Shown here: positions 35,499-42,833 of the stretch, piece by piece
Position numbering within the stretch: the first letter of the stretch is position 1
Layout of the letters: every line of letters starts with the position of its first letter
Source of the DNA: Candidatus Omnitrophota bacterium
GTDB lineage: Bacteria; Omnitrophota; Omnitrophia; Omnitrophales; JACROU01
DNA length: 57,688 nt
Assembly (NCBI GenBank): GCA_016214265.1
Contig: JACROU010000008.1
Span: 1-57,688 of the forward strand
Direction: 5' to 3'
Notes under the pieces: generated by a model
The model's database searches: none
The model's input: the letters and a program-made list of their open reading frames with translations, nothing else
Told to the model about the DNA's origin: nothing
Program-made: the position numbers and the translations under genes

Positions 35499-35527
35499 TT
35501 GACAAACGCACCTGAACAGGCGATTAT
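35499..35527 (+). promoter_or_regulatory. Promoter of the cold-shock gene
   Basis: TTGACA (35499-35504), 17 bases, GATTAT (35522-35527). This would give a ~125-base 5' leader before the ATG at 35659, as is usual for csp genes, whose leaders fold in a temperature-dependent way. The divergent YaeQ gene has a -10 at 35492-35497 on the other strand. Confidence 0.65.
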
Positions 35528-35658
35528 TCGCTCAGTTGTCCGCATATGAAAATCTCCGATTGACCAGTTTTTCTTTCGAAATTTTTATCCCTGCTGTGAC
35601 TCGCCTATAAAAGCAATTCAAGTTTATGGGTGATTTTTGTGAAAGGAGGAAAATACAA

Positions 35659-35862
35659 ATGGAACAAGGTACTGTAAAGTGGTTTGACAATGCCAAAGGT
35701 TATGGTTTCGTATCCCGTGAAAACGGCGGAAAAGATGTATTCGTACATCATTCTGTCATTCAGGGAACAGGCTTTAAATCGTTGGAAGAAGGTCAGAAAG
35801 TCCAATTCGAAGTGACTCAAGGCCCCAAAGGTGATCAAGCTACCAACGTAACAAAGATCTAA
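35659..35862 (+). CDS. Cold-shock protein (CspA family)
   Basis: This 67-residue single cold-shock domain shows RNP1 KGYGFVSR and RNP2 VFVHHSVI, beginning [17 protein letters not shown]. It binds single-stranded nucleic acid and can act as an RNA chaperone. AAAGGAGGAAA precedes the ATG; the start choice is set by that site and by the domain's usual N-terminus. A strong terminator follows 19 bases after the stop, so the gene is monocistronic. Confidence 0.97.
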   Translation: MEQGTVKWFDNAKGYGFVSRENGGKDVFVHHSVIQGTGFKSLEEGQKVQFEVTQGPKGDQATNVTKI

Positions 35863-35881
35863 CAAGATCCGAATCAGTAAG

Positions 35882-35912
35882 AATAGCGGGGCCGAAAACC
35901 CCGCTATTTTTA
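35882..35912 (+). terminator. Intrinsic terminator after the cold-shock gene
   Basis: The 10-bp stem AATAGCGGGG (35882-35891) / CCCCGCTATT (35899-35908), with loop CCGAAAA, is followed by T-rich sequence. Confidence 0.9.
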
Positions 35913-35936
35913 TGTCTGAAATAGTTTAATTATCGC

Positions 35937-35965
35937 TTGCACGTTATCCGTTAAAGTGTTAGTAT
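35937..35965 (+). promoter_or_regulatory. Promoter of the higBA-like operon
   Basis: TTGCAC (35937-35942), 17 bases, TAGTAT (35960-35965). It lies 28 bases before the toxin start, the usual place for autoregulation by the antitoxin. Confidence 0.6.
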
Positions 35966-35992
35966 TCTGCTTGTCAAGGAATGGGGAAAAGG

Positions 35993-36283
35993 ATGATCAA
36001 AAGCTTTGGCACCAAGGGCACGGAAGATACTTATCATGGCATCGACTCAAAAGAGGCCAGGAAAATTCCGCAGACGTTATGGAAGCCGGTGTGCCGCAAA
36101 TTGGATATGATCAACGCGGCGGTTGACCCGAATGATTTGCGCGTTCCGCCCGGAAATCGGCTGGAACCGCTTAAGGGGAATTTGAAAGGGAAGTACAGCA
36201 TTCGGGTCAATGATCAATACCGAATAGTATTTGAATTTCGCGAAGGCAATGCATTTCGCATCGAAATAACAGATTATCATTAA
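35993..36283 (+). CDS. higB: HigB-like toxin (RelE superfamily mRNA interferase)
   Basis: The 96-residue protein matches the HigB/RelE host-inhibition family: IKSFGTKGTEDTYHG at the start, then VPPGNRLEPLKGNLKGKYSI, RVNDQYRIVFEFREG and the end RIEITDYH. These toxins cleave mRNA at the ribosome. ATG 35993 is preferred over ATG 35981 because of GGGGAAAAGG upstream and the family's N-terminus. The toxin gene comes before the antitoxin gene, as in other higBA loci, with an 11-base gap. Confidence 0.93.
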   Translation: MIKSFGTKGTEDTYHGIDSKEARKIPQTLWKPVCRKLDMINAAVDPNDLRVPPGNRLEPLKGNLKGKYSIRVNDQYRIVFEFREGNAFRIEITDYH

Positions 36284-36294
36284 GGAGGAACAAT

Positions 36295-36570
36295 ATGCTT
36301 CCTAAACATCGTAAACCTACACATCCCGGTGAGGTGCTCCTTGAAGAGTTTCTGAAGCCCGGAAAAATGACTCAGCTTGAGCTGGCCGGAAAAATGGGTG
36401 TGTCGGTTCAAAGAATTAACACGCTGATCAACGGAAAACGGGATATGACGCCCGAGACGGCCATTCTCCTTTCCCGCGTCTTCGGCACCAGTCCCGAATT
36501 TTGGATGAATTTACAAACGTGTCATGATTTGTTTAGCTGCCAGGAAAAAATGAAATCAAAAGCAGCATAA
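36295..36570 (+). CDS. higA: HigA-like antitoxin (XRE-type HTH)
   Basis: The 91-residue protein matches HigA: THPGEVLLEEFLKPGKMTQL, ELAGKMGVSVQRINTLINGK, TPETAILLSRVFGTSPEFWM. It would bind and neutralise the toxin encoded upstream and repress the operon. AAGGAGGA precedes the ATG by 6 bases, a stronger site than that of the toxin, consistent with antitoxin excess. The next gene starts 9 bases later and may be co-transcribed. Confidence 0.95.
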   Translation: MLPKHRKPTHPGEVLLEEFLKPGKMTQLELAGKMGVSVQRINTLINGKRDMTPETAILLSRVFGTSPEFWMNLQTCHDLFSCQEKMKSKAA

Positions 36571-36579
36571 GGAAACCCT

Positions 36580-37209
36580 ATGAACTCCTCAAGACCCGAA
36601 GGTTCACCGAAAGAAGCTTCACAAACCGGATTCAACGACTCGTACGCCGGCACGCCGCCGTGGGATATCGCTCGTCCACAGAAAGAAATTTTGGCGCTGG
36701 ACGACGCGGGACTGATTACCGGCCGCGTTCTGGACGCCGGCTGCGGCACGGGGGCGCATTCCCTTTATTTCGCCAAACGCGGACATGAATCGTGGGGCAT
36801 CGATTACGCCCCGGCCGCCATCGAAAAAGCCAGAAAGAAAGCCGCAGAGCAAAAAATCCAGGCCGCTTTCCGCGTGGCCGACGCCCTGGAATTGACCGCG
36901 CTGGGCCGGCAGTTCAACACCATCATCGACTGCGGCCTCTTCCATTGTCTTTCCGACGCCGACCGAGTGCGCTACGCCAAAAGCCTGTCACAGGCGCTCG
37001 CCACCGGAGGCCATTATTTCATGCTCTGCTTCAGCGAGCACGAACCCGCCGAGTGGGGAGGCCCCCGGCGCGTCACTCAGCAGGAAATCCGTGACACCTT
37101 CCCGGCCGCCGACGGTTGGTGCGTCGACTTCATCCGAGAAGCCGTCTTCGAAACCAACTTTCATCCGCAAGGCGGCAAGGCGTGGATGACTAAAATCACG
37201 AAAGAATAA
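36580..37209 (+). CDS. Class I SAM-dependent methyltransferase
   Basis: The 209-residue enzyme has SAM motif I RVLDAGCGTGAHSLYFAKRG, acidic motif II GIDYAPAAIEKA, the region ADALELTALGRQFNTIIDCG and FHCLSDADRVRYAKSL. The N-terminal PWDIARPQKEIL is typical of the TehB/thiopurine-methyltransferase-like group that modifies small molecules. The substrate is unknown. It lies directly after the higBA pair. Confidence 0.88.
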   Translation: MNSSRPEGSPKEASQTGFNDSYAGTPPWDIARPQKEILALDDAGLITGRVLDAGCGTGAHSLYFAKRGHESWGIDYAPAAIEKARKKAAEQKIQAAFRVADALELTALGRQFNTIIDCGLFHCLSDADRVRYAKSLSQALATGGHYFMLCFSEHEPAEWGGPRRVTQQEIRDTFPAADGWCVDFIREAVFETNFHPQGGKAWMTKITKE

Positions 37210-37224
37210 GAAGAGGGATTCGCC

Positions 37225-37344
37225 ATGTCTAAATCACAACCGACACGCCGGCAAAAAGATATCTCGAGACTGGTCCGCGAGAAGAAGAATCATCTCAAGG
37301 CCAAGCTGGAGCGGAACCGGTGGAGCCCCCGGAAGGGGAAGTGA
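37225..37344 (+). CDS. Small basic protein, unknown
   Basis: This 39-codon reading frame has an AAGAAGAGGGA ribosome-binding-like stretch 4 bases upstream. About a third of its residues are Lys or Arg (ISRLVREKKNHLKAKLERNR), probably one long helix. It resembles no family I know. It could be a nucleic-acid-binding peptide or a chance frame; the good ribosome-binding site and its placement after the methyltransferase favour a gene. Confidence 0.45.
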   Translation: MSKSQPTRRQKDISRLVREKKNHLKAKLERNRWSPRKGK

Positions 37345-37411
37345 CAGAACTGGGCCTCGGAATGCCCTGAATTGACGGCCTATTCGGGCTGATGTTTCTT
37401 CATCCTGCCTG

Positions 37412-37420
37412 TGCTAAAAT
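37412..37420 (+). promoter_or_regulatory. Extended -10 element directly before miaB
   Basis: TGCTAAAAT fits an extended -10. It ends 8 bases before ATG 37429, which has no ribosome-binding site, suggesting a leaderless or near-leaderless transcript. Confidence 0.45.
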
Positions 37421-37428
37421 GCCCCGTT

Positions 37429-38772
37429 ATGCAACAAACTCTAAATAATCCTCTAAAAATCGTCCTGAAAACTTTCGGCTGCCAGATGAATGAGTACGAC
37501 ACCGAGCTCGCGGCGGGGCTCTTGGTTAAAGAAGGCTATCAGCTCACGACTGAGGACTCCAAGGCGGACGCGGTGATTTTCAACACGTGCAGTGTGCGTG
37601 AACACGCGGAGGACCGGGTGTTCGGCCAGCTGGGCTCGTTTTCGCATCAGAAGTCGGTGGACGGGCGGAAGCTGATTTTGGGGGTGATGGGCTGCATGTC
37701 CGAGAATTACAAGACGGGGCTTTTCAAACGCTTTCCGGAGCTGGATTTTATCGTGGGAACGCGCAACGTCAAAGATGTGCCGCGCGTCTTGAGCCGTGTG
37801 ATTGATGGGAAGAAGCGGCAGGTCGCGCTGGACGAGGAGGGGCTCGGCATCGAGTATTCCGAATTCACGCGCCGCGGGAGCGCGTATCACGCCTGGCTTC
37901 CGATCATGACCGGCTGCGACAAAGTTTGCACGTTCTGTATCGTTCCGAAAACGCGCGGGCGCGAAATCTCGAAGCCGGCCGCGGAGGTCACCCGCGAAGT
38001 GAAGCGTCTCGCCGGCGAGGGATTCAAGGCCGTCACACTCCTCGGACAAAACGTGAATTCGTACGGCAAAGATTTTGCGGCCACGGCGGTGACGTTCCCC
38101 AAACTCCTCGCGGAACTTTCAAAAATTTCCGGAATCGAAATGATCTCGTTCACCACCTCGCATCCGTCTGACGCGGTGCCGGAACTCTTCGAGGTGATTC
38201 GCGATAATCCAAAAATTACGCGGCGATTCCATTTGCCGCTTCAATCCGGCTCCGACAAAATTTTGAAGCGCATGAAACGTTTGCACACGCTCTCCGAGTA
38301 CCGCGCGAAAGTGGATTTGCTGCGGACGATGATTCCCGAAATCGCGCTCACGACCGACATTATCGTGGGGTTTCCCGGCGAAACGCCCGAGGATTTTGAC
38401 GCCACGCGCCACGCGCTGGAACAAATTGGATTCGATTCTGCGTTCATTTATAAATATTCTGCGCGGCCCGGAACGCCCGCCGAGGCGCTCGTCGACGATG
38501 TGCCGCTCGAGGAAAAGAAGCGTCGCAACTCGGAGCTTCTGGATCTTCAGGAGCGGATTACCGAATCCCGGAATTTGAAATTGATTGGTTCTGTTCAAAA
38601 GGGGATCGCGGGAAAAGAAAATGTCCGCGTGTCGGGTGAAATTGTGCTCCGGACGTGGACGGACAAAAAGATTGTTGTGCCGGGGGCGGCGGCCGATCTT
38701 GGGAAAATTATGTCTGCCCGTATCACAAAACTGGTTAACGAAACATTTCTGGGGGAGGTTTACTGTGCGTAA
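37429..38772 (+). CDS. miaB: MiaB, tRNA A37 methylthiotransferase
   Basis: MiaB adds the 2-methylthio group to i6A37 in tRNAs. The 447-residue protein has the N-terminal UPF0004 domain with three cluster cysteines (TFGCQMNEYD, FNTCSVREHAEDR, MGCMSENYK). The radical SAM site is GCDKVCTFCIVPKTRGRE, with LGQNVNSYG and PLQSGSDKILKRMKR, and a C-terminal TRAM domain follows. ATG 37429 gives the usual MiaB start; GTG 37411 would lie inside the -10 element. It is the MiaB rather than MtaB or RimO branch by TFGCQMN and LGQNVNSYG. Confidence 0.96.
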   Translation: MQQTLNNPLKIVLKTFGCQMNEYDTELAAGLLVKEGYQLTTEDSKADAVIFNTCSVREHAEDRVFGQLGSFSHQKSVDGRKLILGVMGCMSENYKTGLFKRFPELDFIVGTRNVKDVPRVLSRVIDGKKRQVALDEEGLGIEYSEFTRRGSAYHAWLPIMTGCDKVCTFCIVPKTRGREISKPAAEVTREVKRLAGEGFKAVTLLGQNVNSYGKDFAATAVTFPKLLAELSKISGIEMISFTTSHPSDAVPELFEVIRDNPKITRRFHLPLQSGSDKILKRMKRLHTLSEYRAKVDLLRTMIPEIALTTDIIVGFPGETPEDFDATRHALEQIGFDSAFIYKYSARPGTPAEALVDDVPLEEKKRRNSELLDLQERITESRNLKLIGSVQKGIAGKENVRVSGEIVLRTWTDKKIVVPGAAADLGKIMSARITKLVNETFLGEVYCA

Positions 38773-39283
38773 ATTTTTTGGTTCTATTTGGTGGGTGCTC
38801 TTTTTTGGCGCAACTTATCTTGTGTCGCAGGCGGTGATTATTCATCTGCTTCAACCGATTGGAGCAAAAGATTTTCTCTCGCTGCAGCTGTGTTTTTCCA
38901 AAAAGTTTTATCTTCACATGATTCAGGCGTGGCAGGCGTCCGGACAAATCGTCGCGTACAAAGCGCATTTTCTGATCGACTGGTTTCATCCGATTTGGTA
39001 CACGCTGTTTCTTACTTCCGCGCTGGCCACGGTGTTTAACGCGAAATCGGTTCCGGCTGAGTGGAACAAACTTTTGTTTTTGCCGTTGATTGCCGGTATT
39101 GCCGATGAACTGGAAAATCTGATGCAGATATTTCTTTTATCCGGAATAAAAGTCACGCAAGGGTTCGTGAATATCAGCAGCGGCTGTTCGCTGGTGAAGT
39201 GGACGCTCGCGCTCGGTTCGCTGCTTATCGTTATCTCGCTTTTATTTTCCAAAAAACATGAAGCTCGTCACCTTTCAGCCTAA
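38765..39283 (+). CDS. Membrane protein of unknown function
   Basis: The start GTG 38765 overlaps the miaB stop and has GGGGGAGG 6 bases upstream, a strong site that fixes the start. The 172-residue product has about four hydrophobic segments (SIWWVLFFGATYLVSQAVII first; WTLALGSLLIVISLLF last). I do not recognise a family. Its end overlaps the next gene's start, so miaB, this gene, the FAH gene and hemW form one coupled operon. Confidence 0.75.
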   Translation: MRKFFGSIWWVLFFGATYLVSQAVIIHLLQPIGAKDFLSLQLCFSKKFYLHMIQAWQASGQIVAYKAHFLIDWFHPIWYTLFLTSALATVFNAKSVPAEWNKLLFLPLIAGIADELENLMQIFLLSGIKVTQGFVNISSGCSLVKWTLALGSLLIVISLLFSKKHEARHLSA

Positions 39284-40196
39284 AAAAGGCGGGATGTCCC
39301 GCTTCGGTTATATAGAAGGAAGCTCCGTCTTCGCGTTTCGCGAGTTTCCGACCGCGGCGGATTATCTCTTCGCGTTTCCGAAAAGCGAAAAGCTTGCGCG
39401 CGAAATTTTCCGGTCCGGAAAAGGCGAAGGCGAAATGTCGATCGCCGAGGTTCGTTTTCTCGCGCCAATTCCTCATCCGAGCGCGCTGTTGGATTTTTCT
39501 CTGGCGTCCCGTCATTTAAGTCAGGCGGTGGAGACGCTTTTGAAACACGAGTACGGCTGGCTCGAGCGGCAATTGGTAAAAATGTCGATTCGGGCGAATG
39601 CGAAGAAAAAACGCCAAGCGGGCATGCTCGAGTATTACAAGGCCAATCATCATGCCGTGAGCGGAGACGGCGATGAAGTCGAGTGGCCGGACTACACGGC
39701 GTATCTGGATGTCGAAGCCGAGCTCGGCGTGGTGGTCGGAACGAAGGAGCATCCGGTCGCGGGCTACCTGATTTTGAATGACTGGTCGGCGCGCGACGTG
39801 CAGATGCCGGAAATGTTCGCGCTGTCGCTGACGCGTTCCAAAGATTTCAACAAAAGTTACGGGCTCGGGCCGTATTGGGTGACGCCCGACGAAATTCCGA
39901 ATCCGCTCGCGCTTAAGGCCGATGTGTTCGTGGGTGATCGCTGGCATTGGCAGGGAAGCACATCGGAATATTCCACGACTCCGGAAAAAGCGATTGAGTA
40001 TTTGCGCACTATTTTCGATCCCGTGCCCGGAACCGTGTTCGGCATGGGCACCATCACCAACTGCTGCGGGTTGGAGCACGATTTGTGGGTGAAGCCGGGT
40101 GACCAGATTCGTATCGCGATTGAAGGTCTCGGCGAACTCACTCAATTTGCGCCGCAAAAACACATCGATTTTTCACAATCGCGGTGGAAAAAGTAG
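39258..40196 (+). CDS. Fumarylacetoacetate hydrolase (FAH)-family protein
   Basis: The 312-residue protein has the FAH fold: DYTAYLDVEAELGVVVGTKE, VAGYLILNDWSARDVQMPEM, SKDFNKSYGLGPYWVTPDEI and FGMGTITNCCGLE. The metal-binding acidic residues are in the AYLDVEAELGVV block. Family members cleave C-C bonds in beta-diketo acids or hydrolyse or decarboxylate small acids (FAHD1-like). No neighbouring catabolic genes narrow the substrate. The start overlaps the previous gene by 26 bases, and its end overlaps hemW by 13. Confidence 0.9.
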   Translation: MKLVTFQPKKGGMSRFGYIEGSSVFAFREFPTAADYLFAFPKSEKLAREIFRSGKGEGEMSIAEVRFLAPIPHPSALLDFSLASRHLSQAVETLLKHEYGWLERQLVKMSIRANAKKKRQAGMLEYYKANHHAVSGDGDEVEWPDYTAYLDVEAELGVVVGTKEHPVAGYLILNDWSARDVQMPEMFALSLTRSKDFNKSYGLGPYWVTPDEIPNPLALKADVFVGDRWHWQGSTSEYSTTPEKAIEYLRTIFDPVPGTVFGMGTITNCCGLEHDLWVKPGDQIRIAIEGLGELTQFAPQKHIDFSQSRWKK

Positions 40197-41320
40197 TGCC
40201 CCGCGGACTGTACGTTCACATCCCTTTCTGCCATCAGAAATGTCATTACTGCAATTTTGTGATTGCTCTGGACAAAGCCGGCAATTTGCGCGAGAAATTT
40301 TTCGTGTCCATCCAACATGAGATTGCTGAGTCCGCCCGCCGTTACGGCCGCCTCAAATTCGACACACTTTATTTTGGCGGCGGTACACCGTCGATGCTGA
40401 CACCGATTGAAGCCGCACGGCTGCTCGATATGTTGTTCGGCGCGTTCGACTTTGAACCCGGCTTTGAGTTTACCTATGAAATGAATCCCGAAGATGCGGA
40501 CCCGGAACGATTAAAATCCTTCCGCAATTTGGGCGTGAATCGCGTGAGCCTCGGGGCTCAATCGTTCAGCAATGATTTGCTCAAAAATATGGGCCGCCGG
40601 CACACGGCCGAAGACACGGTGCGCGCCGTCGCGAACGCCCGTGCGGCCGGTTTCAACAATATCAGTCTTGATTTAATTATCAGTTTGCCTGATCAAACTC
40701 TTCGCGATGTTGAAGAGGCGCTGGCGCAGGCCGTCGAGTTGGGCCCGAATCAGATTTCGATTTACGATTTTGATCTTCATGAAAATTCGGTTTACGGTCT
40801 GCGCGCGAAACGCAGCGAATTGATTCTGCCGAGCGAAGACGAGCATCTAAAAATGGCCGAGCTCGTAGAATCGCGTTTGACGTCCGCGGGTTACGTTCAG
40901 CACGAACTTCTCAATTTCGCGAAACCGGGTTTTGAATCGAAACACAATTTCATTTATTGGCATAATCAGGAATATTTAGGTGTAGGGCCGGGCGCGTTTT
41001 CGTATTTGAACGAAGTCCGTTATCAATTCGCGACGAGCGTCAGCCGATATTTCGAGAAGTGTGTTGCGGGAAATTGGGCACGGGACATGGAAGATGCGAT
41101 TTCACCCCGCGAGAAGGAAATTGAGACGTTGCTGACCGGCCTCCGGCTGAAAGAAGGCGTTTCGCTCGCCCAATTTAATATGATTCGGAAGGCGCTCGAA
41201 GAAAAGATAGAAAAACTTGACGGATTGCTGGAAAAAAACGGCGACCGCTTCCGTTTAAGCCGCCGCGGCCGTTTCGTCGCCGAAACCGTTTTTGCTCAAC
41301 TGATCGAGTCGATACCATAA
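40184..41320 (+). CDS. hemW: HemW-like radical SAM haem chaperone
   Basis: The 378-residue protein belongs to the HemN/HemW radical SAM family. The start is GTG 40184. The cluster motif is FCHQKCHYCNF (C16, C20, C23), with YFGGGTPSML, NRVSLGAQSFSNDLL, DLIISLPDQTL, HNFIYWHNQEYLGVGPGAFS and a C-terminal winged-helix part (LLTGLRLKEGVS). HemW members lack the extra N-terminal residues of true coproporphyrinogen dehydrogenase (HemN), as here, and are thought to insert haem. A 44-bp perfect palindrome begins inside its last codons. Confidence 0.93.
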   Translation: MEKVVPRGLYVHIPFCHQKCHYCNFVIALDKAGNLREKFFVSIQHEIAESARRYGRLKFDTLYFGGGTPSMLTPIEAARLLDMLFGAFDFEPGFEFTYEMNPEDADPERLKSFRNLGVNRVSLGAQSFSNDLLKNMGRRHTAEDTVRAVANARAAGFNNISLDLIISLPDQTLRDVEEALAQAVELGPNQISIYDFDLHENSVYGLRAKRSELILPSEDEHLKMAELVESRLTSAGYVQHELLNFAKPGFESKHNFIYWHNQEYLGVGPGAFSYLNEVRYQFATSVSRYFEKCVAGNWARDMEDAISPREKEIETLLTGLRLKEGVSLAQFNMIRKALEEKIEKLDGLLEKNGDRFRLSRRGRFVAETVFAQLIESIP

Positions 41321-41358
41321 GCAGGTGCCAGGTTCATGAACCTGGCACCTGCTTATGG
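41315..41358. repeat. Perfect 44-bp palindrome, type A element
   Basis: CCATAAGCAGGTGCCAGGTT followed by CA, then the exact reverse complement of those 22 bases, with no loop. It starts within the Pro codon before the hemW stop TAA and ends 28 bases before the next gene. The central 26 bases (GGTGCCAGGTTCA and complement) are identical to the core at 639-670; the outer bases differ. No T-run follows. Confidence 0.92.
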
Positions 41359-41386
41359 CTAAACTAATACAAGAAGGCAGGCATTA

Positions 41387-42034
41387 ATGAAACACGCTGT
41401 TACCGCTGCACGGATGCGTGACTTGGACCGTCGGGCGATCGAGGAGTTCGGCATTCCGGGGCTGATTCTGATGGAGAACGCGGGCCGGAGCGTGGCCGAG
41501 GCCGCGCTTCGCATGCTCGCGAAACCGTGGTCCAAGCGGCAAGTCCATATTTTTTGCGGCAAAGGCAATAACGGAGGCGACGGATTTGTGGCCGGACGGC
41601 ATTTGATGAATCACGGAGTGAGCGTTACGTTTCATCTTTTGGCCCGCCCGTCCGACTTGAAGGGCGACGCGCTCGTCAATTTCCAGATCGTGAAAAAAAT
41701 GAAAGCTGAATGGAAAGGCGATATCCGAAAATCCGACCTCGTGATCGACGCGATTTTCGGCACGGGGCTCGCCAAAAATCTTGAGGAACCGTATCTTTCC
41801 GCCATTCGACTGATGAATCAGTCGCGGGTTCCGGTGCTTTCCATTGATATCCCGTCCGGCCTGAACGCGGACACCGGCAGGGTGATGGGGGACGCGGTTC
41901 GCGCGAGGCGAACCGTAACGCTGGCCATCCCGAAAAAGGGGCTTTTTATTGGCACTGGTCCGAAATATACTGGTGCGGTTGAAGTGGGATATATTGCGCT
42001 TCCCAGCTCAATATTTCCGCGCAAAAGTCGATAA
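41387..42034 (+). CDS. nnrE: NAD(P)H-hydrate epimerase
   Basis: The enzyme equilibrates the R and S forms of hydrated NAD(P)H so they can be repaired. The 215-residue protein covers the YjeF N-terminal domain: MRDLDRRAIEEFGIPGLILM, ENAGRSVAE, VHIFCGKGNNGGDGFVAGRH, VIDAIFGTGL and LSIDIPSGLNADTG. The C-terminal dehydratase domain of bifunctional Nnr is absent, so the ATP- or ADP-dependent dehydratase must be encoded elsewhere. The ATG follows the palindrome region with a purine-poor leader, so the ribosome-binding site is weak. Confidence 0.94.
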   Translation: MKHAVTAARMRDLDRRAIEEFGIPGLILMENAGRSVAEAALRMLAKPWSKRQVHIFCGKGNNGGDGFVAGRHLMNHGVSVTFHLLARPSDLKGDALVNFQIVKKMKAEWKGDIRKSDLVIDAIFGTGLAKNLEEPYLSAIRLMNQSRVPVLSIDIPSGLNADTGRVMGDAVRARRTVTLAIPKKGLFIGTGPKYTGAVEVGYIALPSSIFPRKSR

Positions 42035-42058
42035 GTAAACACTGCATTGGGAGAAATA

Positions 42059-42829
42059 ATGATGACTCTTTTTAAGAAAATTTTTTCGGTGTTTGCCGTT
42101 GTTTCCATCGTTTCTTTAGGCTTTCCTCTTACCACGCTTCGTGCTGAAGCCGCAAAAGCGGTGACTCCTTTTTATCTTGAGATTTACGAGGACAATGTTG
42201 ACAGTTTTCCCGTTGAGGGGAATACCGAGGGAATGGAAACTCTGGATCCTCCTTTCTGGATCGAGAATGGAAAAGTGTTTTTCGACCAGGGGCTTGGCCA
42301 GGCCATTGCGAGCGGGGAAGCCAAGCAAAATTACAATTTGCTGATCGCGCCCGCTCAATTTAATGAAGGTTCGGTAAAACTTCTCGTGAAGCATTTGATT
42401 CATTATGAAGGTAAGGGCCGGAATATGGACATTACGCATTATTATTTATTTGATAGCTGGCCCGCGGTAATTACGTTCGCGCCGATGAATGTGGACCGCG
42501 AGAAAATCAATATCGATTTGGAAGAAAATGAAGGCAAGTTGCTGAACATTCGTCTGACCGAGGAAACGCTGGCGGTGGATTTTGATAATTTGACCGGCAA
42601 GCTTCGCTGTAAATACGGTCAGCTGGTGACCGAGATTCCGAAAGACCGCGCCTGGCAAATCAGCGAAAAAAGCCAAAAGATTTCTGTGAGTCGTGAGATG
42701 ACTACCAAACACCAAATCAAAGATCCAAAAGGCGCCGGCGTACCCGAGACGACACGGCATGAATTTGGTGAGGTGGAATTTAAAACGAAGCTCACCCTCA
42801 AAAATCTCGGAAACATCGTTCTCGCGTAA
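42059..42829 (+). CDS. Exported protein of unknown function
   Basis: The 256-residue protein starts with a Sec signal (LFKKIFSVFAVVSIVSLGFP then TTLRAEA|AKAV). GGGAGAAA precedes ATG 42059. The mature part is rich in beta-strand-like stretches and acidic residues (FYLEIYEDNVDSFPVEGNTE; INIDLEENEGKLLNIRLTEE), with no motif I recognise and no cysteines except one in KLRCKYGQ. It is probably periplasmic. It ends 4 bases before the dihydrolipoamide dehydrogenase gene. Confidence 0.75.
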   Translation: MMTLFKKIFSVFAVVSIVSLGFPLTTLRAEAAKAVTPFYLEIYEDNVDSFPVEGNTEGMETLDPPFWIENGKVFFDQGLGQAIASGEAKQNYNLLIAPAQFNEGSVKLLVKHLIHYEGKGRNMDITHYYLFDSWPAVITFAPMNVDREKINIDLEENEGKLLNIRLTEETLAVDFDNLTGKLRCKYGQLVTEIPKDRAWQISEKSQKISVSREMTTKHQIKDPKGAGVPETTRHEFGEVEFKTKLTLKNLGNIVLA

Positions 42830-42833
42830 CATA

